A stretch of 7,194 nucleotides of DNA, taken from assembly GCA_046590705.1 (NCBI GenBank), contig JBKJUK010000245.1:1-7194 (forward strand), read 5' to 3'. This document shows positions 1 through 5,043 of this stretch, in pieces. A program made the translations under genes and the position numbers. Position 1 is the first letter of the stretch. Each line of letters begins with the position of its first letter. The stretch is from JBKJUK01 sp046590705. GTDB lineage: Bacteria > Acidobacteriota > Thermoanaerobaculia > Gp7-AA8. The notes beneath the pieces are model-generated. The model did no database searches and was not told where the DNA came from. It saw only the letters and a program-made list of their open reading frames with translations.

Positions 1-181
1 AGAGGCGGTGCTCGCCACACCCATCCTCGAAGAGTTCGAAAAGCCGGAGGACTTCAAAGGGATCGACATCCTCCGCACGATCCGCAGCTTCGATCCATGC
101 ATGCCATGCACGACGCACATGTACGCCGGAGACCAGGTCATCACGCAGGACGTCAACACCTGCGCCTGCGGAAGTGAGTGA
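1..181 (+). CDS. [NiFe]-hydrogenase large subunit, C-terminal fragment (5' end outside window)
   Basis: Reading from base 2 gives 59 residues ending at a TGA at 179-181. The fragment contains SFDPCMPCTTHM, the C-terminal L2 signature DPCxxCxxH of [NiFe]-hydrogenase large subunits; its two Cys are nickel/iron ligands of the active site. Both are ordinary TGC codons, so this is not a [NiFeSe] enzyme at this motif. Family knowledge: the precursor is cut after the His of this motif once nickel is in place. That leaves a 20-residue tail, from MYAGDQ to the end, itself ending TCACGSE with a CxC. The motif and the downstream accessory genes suggest a group 1h (hhyL-type) enzyme, which oxidises H2 at very low concentrations, but the subgroup cannot be settled from 59 residues. 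The small subunit is presumably upstream of the window. Confidence 0.93.
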   Translation, partial: EAVLATPILEEFEKPEDFKGIDILRTIRSFDPCMPCTTHMYAGDQVITQDVNTCACGSE

Positions 182-220
182 GACTGCAAGCGACCTCGCG
201 GCCCCACAGCGCACGGTGAG

Positions 221-811
221 ATGCGAATTCTGATCGCTGGTCTCGGCTACGCGAACATGAGCGACTACTCGTTCGGCGATCGCCTCGTCGCGTTCATGAA
301 GAACCGACCACTGCCTGAAGGGGTGGAGGTGGACGACTGGAGTTACGGTCCTATCTTCATCACACACAGCCTGGCCGAGCGCGCCCCTTACGATCGCTTG
401 ATTCTGGTGGCAGCAGTCGATCGTGAAAAAGCGCCAGGAACAGTCACGCGTTCGCGTTGGACGCACGAGCTGCCACCGAAGGTCGAGATCCAGGCCAGGA
501 TCATCGAGGCGGCAACGGGAGTGATCAGCCTCGAAAATCTTCTGGTGGTCGGAACGCACTTTGAGAAGTTTCCGGCCGACGTCATCGCCATCGAGCTTCA
601 GCCGGTGAACGAGGAATTCGGCTCGGATCTGAGCTCGGAGTTCGAATCTCAACTCATTCAGCTCGCAGACGAGATCGAATCGATCTGGGCCCGGCCCGAC
701 ATCACCCTCCCCCCTCTTGACCGTTACGAGTTCATCATTCCTGATGCGAAGGACCGGCCTACGGGATGGACCATTCGCGAGGGAGACGACTTCTGGAACG
801 ATCCCCAGTGA
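221..811 (+). CDS. Degenerate hydrogenase maturation protease-fold protein (HyaD/HybD family paralogue)
   Basis: This 196-residue protein starts MRILIAGLGY, matching the first strand and loop of HybD-type hydrogenase endopeptidases (MRILVLGVGN in E. coli HybD). Later it has LILVAAVDREKAPGTV, aligning with the family's LIxxDAxxxxxxPGT, and ENLLVVG, aligning with the strand before the C-terminal helix. In HybD the cofactor nickel is recognised through Glu16, Asp62 and His93. Here the first position is Tyr16 (SDYSFG), the second is Ala64 and the third aligns by hand to Pro86, with His82 nearby. It is also longer than the usual 150-165 residues, with an acidic C-terminal extension from about residue 150. 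It follows the large-subunit gene after a 39-base gap and ATG221 is the only ATG, GTG or TTG start after the in-frame stop at 179. A GGTGAG directly touches the ATG, too close for a normal ribosome site. It may be a non-proteolytic nickel sensor or chaperone; that role is inference. Confidence 0.8.
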   Translation: MRILIAGLGYANMSDYSFGDRLVAFMKNRPLPEGVEVDDWSYGPIFITHSLAERAPYDRLILVAAVDREKAPGTVTRSRWTHELPPKVEIQARIIEAATGVISLENLLVVGTHFEKFPADVIAIELQPVNEEFGSDLSSEFESQLIQLADEIESIWARPDITLPPLDRYEFIIPDAKDRPTGWTIREGDDFWNDPQ

Positions 812-860
812 GGAATTGGAAGCGTTCGTCATCAGGAAGTAGCACGGAAAGCGCGGCACC

Positions 861-1037
861 GTCATTCCGATGAGCACGCGAAACTCACGTCAGCTTGCGC
901 GCTGTGATTGCGCAGAGGTATCTCCGTTCCGCGCCGCGTTGGTGGTGCCGTTCCACCGCGTCCGCGCGGACCGGAGATTCCTCCTCGCAGTCATAGCTGC
1001 GGGATCATCACCGGGTCACGCGGCTCGTCGGAATGAC
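861..1037. repeat. Long imperfect palindrome (MITE-like / large hairpin repeat)
   Basis: Several arm pairs share one centre near base 949. Bases 861-875 (GTCATTCCGATGAGC) pair with 1023-1037 with one mismatch; 916-926 (AGGTATCTCCG) pair with 972-982 with one mismatch; 941-945 (GGTGG) pair with 953-957 (CCACC). Between them, GCTGTGATTGCG from 901 pairs with the segment around 985-997 partly through G-U-type pairs. A shared centre over about 177 bases means one folded element rather than scattered repeats. It fills most of the gene-free gap 812-1174. The outer arm resembles GTCATTCCGA-type dispersed repeats I recall from environmental bacterial genomes. Open frames across it (for example 870-1178) have no protein-like features. 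It may be non-autonomous mobile DNA or a structured transcript. Confidence 0.75.
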
Positions 1038-1107
1038 GTTGCGTATCTGCTCCCAGGTACCTTTTTCCATGCAGAAATCTGTGCACGATGTGGTGATACT
1101 TCGGCGC

Positions 1108-1135
1108 TACTGGTTACTGGCAACTCACTACTGGC
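1108..1135. repeat. Tandem heptamer repeat (TACTGGY, four units)
   Basis: Four consecutive 7-base units are visible: TACTGGT (1108), TACTGGC (1115), a degenerate AACTCAC (1122) and TACTGGC (1129). They end 39 bases before the ATG of the CooC-like gene. The exact 7-base phasing suggests a short tandem repeat rather than chance. It could be an operator-like array for the downstream gene or simply a slipped-strand repeat; the sequence does not decide. I see no convincing -35/-10 promoter around it. Confidence 0.55.
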
Positions 1136-1174
1136 TATGAACGCCTTTCGTCCACACTGCGATACGATCTGCCA

Positions 1175-1939
1175 ATGAAAATCGCGATTGCAGGGAAAGG
1201 CGGCTCCGGGAAAACGACGATCGGCGGCACTCTGGCCCGTCTGCTGAGTCGTGGAGGCCTCGAGCATGTGCTGGCCATCGATGCAGACTCCAATCCCAAT
1301 CTGGCCCTGACACTCGGCTTAAGCCGAGAAGAATCGCAGACTCTCCGTCCGCTCACACGCGATATCCTGAAACGCGTCACGGACGAAGATGGTGAGCAGA
1401 AGACCGTACTGGCTATGACTCCGGCAGAAGTCGTTCAGCAGTACGGAACTCGGGCAGCCGATGGAGTTGATCTTTTGCTGATGGGACGCGTCGAGCATGC
1501 CGGCGCCGGCTGAATGTGCGGCGCTCACGCTGCCGTGCGCAGCTTACTCACCGGAATGATTGCAGAAAATGATCGACCGACCGTGGTCGACATCGAAGCT
1601 GGCCTGGAACATCTGAGCCGAGGAACCGCGCGCAGCGTCGACACGATGCTGGTGGTCTTCGAGCCGTACTTCAAGTCCATGGAAACCGCAGCCCGAATGA
1701 GCGCTCTCGCACGTGAGCTCGACATCCCCCGAGTCTACGGCGTCGCGAACAAAGTCACTCCCGGCGACGAGAGCGATTTGATTGCCTTCGCCACGGCACG
1801 TGGGATCGAGCTTCGCGCGTCGATTCCCCGCGATGACGTGATGGGTCTCGCCGATCGCCGCGGATGCGGACCGCTCGACATCACAAACTCCAGCCCTGCC
1901 ATCGACGCCATCAAAGCTCTGGCCGACAGCCTTCACTGA
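1175..1939 (+). CDS. CooC/MinD-type nickel-maturation ATPase with in-frame UGA (putative selenocysteine 113)
   Basis: One frame runs from ATG1175 to TGA1937-1939, giving 254 residues if the internal TGA at 1511-1513 is read through. The deviant Walker A motif GKGGSGKTT is at residues 7-15 with signature Lys8; DADSNPNL (36-43) is the switch I region; TVVDIEAGLEHLSRGT (136-151) is the Walker B/switch II region typical of CooC; and NK (192-193) is a base-recognition motif. Family knowledge: CooC ATPases mature nickel enzymes such as CO dehydrogenase, and the Carboxydothermus CooC1 dimer binds metal through a CxC at about residues 112-114. Here the local sequence is GAG-stop-MCGAH, so UGA falls exactly on the first Cys, giving U113-M-C115. 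Homology continues without a shift on both sides, unlike ordinary gene decay. A SECIS-like hairpin follows. Alternatives are a TGC/TGT sequencing error, a recent nonsense mutation, or restart at ATG1514. The start has no clear Shine-Dalgarno, but the P-loop position fixes it. It lies 5 bases before the protease gene. Confidence 0.85.
1511..1513 (+). other. Putative selenocysteine UGA codon (Sec113 of the CooC-like ATPase)
   Basis: This TGA is in frame with the P-loop region upstream and the Walker B region downstream. It occupies the first position of a CxC metal-binding motif, where Cys is expected; TGA is one base away from both Cys codons. The next codon is ATG, so reinitiation after termination is a competing explanation, but it would separate the P-loop from the rest of the ATPase fold. 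Confidence 0.72.
1529..1543 (+). promoter_or_regulatory. SECIS-like hairpin downstream of the UGA
   Basis: GCTGC (1529-1533) pairs perfectly with GCAGC (1539-1543), leaving a five-base loop CGTGC (1534-1538) that contains GU. The loop begins 20 bases after the UGA. In E. coli fdhF the SelB-binding loop GGUC begins about 18 bases after its UGA, and, as I recall, bacterial SECIS models accept roughly 16-37 bases and want a G in the first two loop positions; this hairpin meets both. It lacks an obvious bulged U on the 5' side. A competing fold, 1515-1522 with 1532-1539 (eight pairs, several G-U), also exists. The coding constraint HAAVRS overlaps the stem, so conservation needs testing. Confidence 0.5.
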
Positions 1940-1944
1940 CTTCG

Positions 1945-2421
1945 ATGAAGACACTCGTGGCGGGCTTCGGTAACCTACTCCTCGGCGACGACGGCTTCGG
2001 CGTCGAAGTCATTCGCCGACTGGGACGCCGAACCGACCTTCCTGACGATGTAGAGCTGATCGACGTCGGCATCGGCGGATTTGATTTCGTCATCCGGCTG
2101 ATGGATGGCTACGAACGAGTCATCATCGTCGACGCCGTCTGCCGGCGTCAGGCGCCGGGCACCCTGCACGTCTTTCGACCGAAGGAGACGGATGTGATTC
2201 TCCCTGCTGACGAACGAATCGACCCTCATTTTGCCGAGCCGGCGCGTGCCATGATTCTCGCTAGAAAAATGTCGTGCCTTCCCGTCGATGTAACCGTCAT
2301 CGGATGCGAACCGCTCCGGTGCGATCTCTCCCTCGAGTTGAGCGACCCGGTGGAAGCAGCAATCGCGGAGGCCATCGAAACGATTCGTGGAATCGTATCG
2401 AGCGAAACGTATGCAGTTTGA
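1945..2421 (+). CDS. Hydrogenase maturation protease (HyaD/HybD/HupD family)
   Basis: The 158-residue product has the full family signature. GFGNLLLGDDGFGV (residues 7-20) matches GxGNxLxxDxGxG, with Asp16 at the position of HybD nickel ligand Glu16. IVDAV places Asp63 at the Asp62 position, and RIDPHF places His95 at the His93 position. Length and motifs are those of a working endopeptidase that removes the large-subunit tail after nickel insertion; it acts in the cytoplasm. The frame is open from 1864, but ATG1945 begins exactly at the conserved first strand and lies 5 bases after the ATPase stop, so it is the preferred start. Its end overlaps the NifU-Rieske gene, which implies translational coupling. 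With the degenerate paralogue at 221-811, this is the likely active protease of the cluster. Confidence 0.95.
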   Translation: MKTLVAGFGNLLLGDDGFGVEVIRRLGRRTDLPDDVELIDVGIGGFDFVIRLMDGYERVIIVDAVCRRQAPGTLHVFRPKETDVILPADERIDPHFAEPARAMILARKMSCLPVDVTVIGCEPLRCDLSLELSDPVEAAIAEAIETIRGIVSSETYAV

Positions 2422-3214
2422 AAAACTCGAAGAACTTTTGAAGCGGATTGAGACGACTCCCGATAACAAGGAACGTCAGGAACTCTTCGCCATCGTCTCC
2501 CCCATACTCGACTTTCATCGCGACGCGCTGGCACGGGTGGTAGAAATACTCAAAGAGCAGGAAGCCGATGCGGTTCTCGATCGCGTGCTCTCGGACCCTC
2601 TGCTGGAGAGCCTCTTTCGCGGTTACGGCCTGATCGATGTTTCAATCGAAGATCGCGTGACTTCGGCCCTGGCTCTGGCCCGGCCTCTTCTCGAGAGGCA
2701 CGGCGGGGACGTTCACCTGGTACGCATGCGCGGCAAGGTCGCCGAACTCGAGCTGACAGGGAACTGTCATGGCTGCGCGTCGTCGCTGACCACAATGCGA
2801 AACCTGATCGAGAAGAGCCTTTACGAACAGGTCCCCGAACTGCGAGGCATCGAAGTAGCGGGGCTGAACGCCGAACATGCGAACTCCGCCGACTGGCTGC
2901 CGCTCGTTCATCGCTTCGAATTGAACGAAGGTGAATGGGTAAAAGTAGATCTTTTCGGCAAGGACGTTCTGGTATGCCTGATCGACGAGCATCCCTTCGT
3001 TTTCGATAACCGCTGTCCGGTCGGAGGAGAACCGCTCCACGAAGGAACATTCGGACACCTGTCCATCCGCTGCAGTGGCCACGAACTGGAGTTCGATTTG
3101 CGGACCGGTGTCTGCGTCAGTGACCCCCGGCAGCGGATTGTCATCTACCCTTCTCTCATCGACGACGCGGTCGTGAGGATCTCTTATGAGCGAGACACTG
3201 CGACTGCAGGATGA
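2411..3214 (+). CDS. NifU C-terminal-domain / Rieske-like fusion protein (hydrogenase accessory)
   Basis: The 267-residue protein has an N-terminal helical part (1-80), a NifU/Nfu-type domain (about 80-150) and a Rieske-like domain (about 165-262). The Nfu motif is ELTGNCHGCASS, with C119 and C122, the CxxC that carries a transferable Fe-S cluster. The Rieske part reads NRCPVGGEPLHEG then RCSGHELEFDLRTG. Canonical Rieske ligands are C-x-H and C-x-x-H; here they are C202-P-V204 and C221-S-G-H224, so the first His is Val (GTC). Codons around this point are clean and in frame. Such fusions accompany some high-affinity hydrogenase clusters and may mature or accept electrons from the enzyme; the exact role is inference. 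ATG2411 overlaps the protease by 11 bases. GTG2387 is an alternative start adding eight residues, and neither has a strong ribosome site. Confidence 0.88.
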   Translation: MQFEKLEELLKRIETTPDNKERQELFAIVSPILDFHRDALARVVEILKEQEADAVLDRVLSDPLLESLFRGYGLIDVSIEDRVTSALALARPLLERHGGDVHLVRMRGKVAELELTGNCHGCASSLTTMRNLIEKSLYEQVPELRGIEVAGLNAEHANSADWLPLVHRFELNEGEWVKVDLFGKDVLVCLIDEHPFVFDNRCPVGGEPLHEGTFGHLSIRCSGHELEFDLRTGVCVSDPRQRIVIYPSLIDDAVVRISYERDTATAG

Positions 3215-3530
3215 CATTCTTCAGATGATGTACTGGATGCGCGGTGAACACCTCGGTGACCATGTCGACCGCGCACAACTCAACCGCTTCCTCACCATCG
3301 AAGATGCTGCGCTTGAAGAAGCGCTCGGAAAACTGAAGGAGAGGAATCTCATCGAAGCTTCAGGTGAAGGAAAAGTCGGCCTCACCCCTCTTGGAATCGA
3401 AGAAGGAAAACGACGATTCCTCGACGAATTCTCCGGCTATCTCGGCAAGGACTCCCATCTCACCTGCAGCGACCCTGAATGCGACTGCGGTAACGCTGAA
3501 TGGGCCGGCGAATGCCGCGCTGGCCTCTGA
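3186..3530 (+). CDS. Small winged-helix-like protein with C-terminal Cys cluster
   Basis: This 114-residue protein overlaps the NifU-Rieske gene by 29 bases and shares its strand, so it is probably co-transcribed. Residues 5-75 read as helix-helix-helix-wing, with ILQMMYWMRGE, LEEALGKLKERNLIE and VGLTPLGIEEGKRR, resembling winged-helix folds of PadR/MarR size but without a clear family match. The tail TCSDPECDCGNAEWAGEC carries Cys94, Cys99, Cys101 and Cys110 (Cx4CxCx8C), a plausible zinc or Fe-S site; His91 lies just before it. It could be a metal- or redox-responsive regulator or an assembly factor. I do not recognise a gene name. It is the last gene before a palindromic gap, so it probably ends this operon. 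Confidence 0.85.
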   Translation: MSETLRLQDDILQMMYWMRGEHLGDHVDRAQLNRFLTIEDAALEEALGKLKERNLIEASGEGKVGLTPLGIEEGKRRFLDEFSGYLGKDSHLTCSDPECDCGNAEWAGECRAGL

Positions 3531-3538
3531 CGCGATAG

Positions 3539-3638
3539 CTCTCGCCCTCTCGATCGGGCTTGTGTGGCACAGGCAATCCTGCCTGTGGCGCGACGCACTG
3601 AATTCGAAGGACGCCTTGTCCGATCGCTAGAACGAGAG
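3539..3638. repeat. Palindromic element with nested hairpins (REP/MITE-like)
   Basis: The outer arms 3539-3557 (CTCTCGCCCTCTCGATCGG) and 3620-3638 pair at 15 of 19 positions about a centre of 3588.5. Inside lie two hairpins: CACAGGCA-ATCC-TGCCTGTG (3568-3587, eight perfect pairs) and GGAC-GCCTT-GTCC (3609-3621). The result is a cloverleaf-like fold. It starts nine bases after a stop codon, so it may also help end transcription, but no T run follows the hairpins. It fills most of the gap between the Cys-cluster gene and the secreted-protein gene. Confidence 0.65.
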
Positions 3639-3688
3639 GCAGAGCCACGCAAGACCTCGCGTAGGCCGATCGAGTTATCATCTTCCCT

Positions 3689-4489
3689 ATGAAATTCGCA
3701 CTGATACTCCCTTTCCTCGCACTGACGCTGTCTGCTCAACAGTCGCCTATGGACCTGCTACCGAAAGACAAAGCTGGCGATGTGGTTCGCAGGTCCATCG
3801 CCTACCACGGCGGATGGCAGGCATGGGACGCGAAGCGCACGATGACGTTCAAGAAAACCACGACGAAATTCAAGGACGACGGCGGCGCCGATAACGTCAG
3901 GGTTCAGATGCATCAGTACATGATGCATCCGGGTCCGAAGATGCGAATGAGCTGGGATGACAAAGGGCAGAAGGTCGTAATGGTCAATCATGGATGGGAA
4001 GCGTGGAAGACGATCGACGGAAAGAACATGCCTTCGACGACTGACCGTAACGGCGCCCGCAACTCGACATTCGGAGCGCACTACGTCGTTTCGATGCCCT
4101 TCAAACTCACTGATCGCGGTGTCCACCTCAAATATCTGGGAACCGAAAAACTGAACGGCATTCTCACCGATCGGATTCTGGTGACATACGACAAAGGCGC
4201 AGGAGACGCCGGCGGCCTGCATACGTGGTGGTATTACTTCGACGCGAAGACCGGCCGCCTCGTGGCGAACATGCTCAAGTACGATGCAAGCCGCTACGAC
4301 TGGACCGAATATGGCGACGAAAAAGAAGTGGCTGGAATCCGCTTCCCCATGCTCCGCACGAGCTACCACGCCGACGAGGAAGGAAGAAAGAGCGGAGCAG
4401 CCATGACTTCGCAGATCCGCTACGAAGACGTGAGATTTGACGTCGCACTTCCAGCCAGCCTCTTCCAGCCTCCATCGGGACAGAAATAG
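3689..4489 (+). CDS. Secreted LolA-like / outer-membrane-lipoprotein-sorting-like protein of unknown function
   Basis: The 266-residue protein has a signal peptide, MKFALILPFLALTLSAQQ, with likely cleavage after LSA and no lipobox Cys, so it is probably exported to the periplasm. The mature part begins with a helix (VVRRSIAYHGGWQAWDAKRT) and continues as amphipathic strands with repeated W/Y-rich turns, for example HGWEAWKTIDGKN, TWWYYFDAKTGRL and YDWTEYGDEKEVAG. It ends with YEDVRFDVALPASLFQPP, a phrase typical of LolA/LolB-like half-barrels and related DUF families. I see no metal or catalytic motif and no clear link to hydrogenase. ATG3689 has no strong Shine-Dalgarno; a TATCAT lies just upstream at 3676-3681, so a leaderless transcript is possible but weakly supported. 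It has its own palindromic gaps on both sides and is probably a separate transcription unit. Confidence 0.85.
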   Translation: MKFALILPFLALTLSAQQSPMDLLPKDKAGDVVRRSIAYHGGWQAWDAKRTMTFKKTTTKFKDDGGADNVRVQMHQYMMHPGPKMRMSWDDKGQKVVMVNHGWEAWKTIDGKNMPSTTDRNGARNSTFGAHYVVSMPFKLTDRGVHLKYLGTEKLNGILTDRILVTYDKGAGDAGGLHTWWYYFDAKTGRLVANMLKYDASRYDWTEYGDEKEVAGIRFPMLRTSYHADEEGRKSGAAMTSQIRYEDVRFDVALPASLFQPPSGQK

Positions 4490-4660
4490 AGAAGCAGCTA
4501 GTTCTCACATATCACCACATCGTGCACAAAGGCGCGTTGTTTCAAGATTGGCAGAGCTGATCTCGGTCGAACGACGCGATGACGCTGCGACTGATAAATT
4601 TACGTACTACTTCCGCTCCTATTTGACTACTACCCGAACGAGGTTCGCGCGCGCCTTACA
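4490..4660. other. Gene-free stretch without recognised features
   Basis: Between the secreted-protein stop and the repeat cluster I find no credible gene, RNA or strong promoter. Short frames here lack ribosome sites and protein-like composition. An A/T-richer patch around 4592-4632 (ACTGATAAATTTACG onward) could hold a promoter, but no -35/-10 pair at proper spacing stands out. Confidence 0.4.
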
Positions 4661-4912
4661 GGGCCAGAGGCCCGGCATTCAGTAGCCCAGGCCGTGAGGC
4701 CTGGGACAAAACACCTCGACATGTCTTTGAGCCCCAGCGGGCGACATCGAGGTTTCTCGTGGGCGGCCACAAATGGCGTTCGGGGGCGTCGCGTGAGGAA
4801 ACCAACGACGTCGCGGTGCCGCCCCGCTGGGGCTCGAGAGGATCGGGACGTCTGATCCCAGGCCTGACGGCCTGGGCTATAGCGATGGCGCCCCTCCGGG
4901 GCTCAGGCGCCA
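4661..4912. repeat. Cluster of REP-like palindromes forming a large inverted-repeat element
   Basis: Four compact palindromes lie here: GGGCC-AGA-GGCCC (4661-4673), CCCAGGCC-GTGA-GGCCTGGG (4686-4705), CCCAGGCC-TGAC-GGCCTGGG (4857-4876), and GGCGC...GCGCC with an inner CCCC-TCC-GGGG (4887-4911). The two CCCAGGCC hairpins are in inverted orientation to each other, as TAGCCCAGG at the left and CCTGGGCTA at the right. Between them GAGCCCCAGCGGG (4729-4741) is inverted at 4823-4835, and GCGACATCGAGG-type sequence is mirrored near 4796-4815, all centred at about 4781-4782. This is one long imperfect palindrome from about 4684 to 4879 with flanking hairpins, resembling REP pairs (BIME-like) or a MITE. 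No transposase is present in the window. Confidence 0.75.
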
Positions 4913-5031
4913 ACTAACTGTAGAGAGCGCGCGCTACCGCCGAACCTCTGCCGAATGCTGCTTCCCTCCCCTCCGCTTCGATTTATCGAAGTTCAGTTGA
5001 CACCGGCGATGCAAAGGTGAGAATTGACCTC

Positions 5032-5036
5032 GGAGG
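5032..5036 (+). promoter_or_regulatory. Ribosome binding site deciding the start of the first small membrane protein
   Basis: GGAGG, seven bases before ATG5044, is the best Shine-Dalgarno in the window. It favours ATG5044 over the in-frame GTG5017. The choice also makes the first protein 96 residues, equal in length to its three downstream paralogues. Confidence 0.75.
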
Positions 5037-5043
5037 CCCGTGT

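Noticed and set aside
870..1178. 102-codon open frame on the + strand in the gap before the ATPase gene
   Set aside because: It runs through the long palindrome, has no ribosome site and shows a low-complexity Arg/Ala/Cys composition with no recognisable motif.
1514..1939. Independent 141-residue protein starting at the ATG right after the UGA
   Set aside because: It is in the same frame as the upstream half and lacks the P-loop; the two halves together match one CooC-like protein, so readthrough with Sec is the simpler reading, though restart is not excluded.
1864..1944. N-terminal extension of the maturation protease
   Set aside because: The extra 27 residues overlap the ATPase gene out of frame and are unlike the family, whose proteins begin at the MKTLVAGFGN strand.
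1975..3217. Several long - strand frames (for example 1975-2469 and 2642-3217)
   Set aside because: They lie antisense to genes with clear motifs and arise from GC-rich codon use.
4997..5025. TTGACA at 4997-5002 as a -35 box for the membrane array
   Set aside because: The matching -10 position reads about AGAATT, a poor match, and would place the start of transcription almost on the ribosome site; not convincing.
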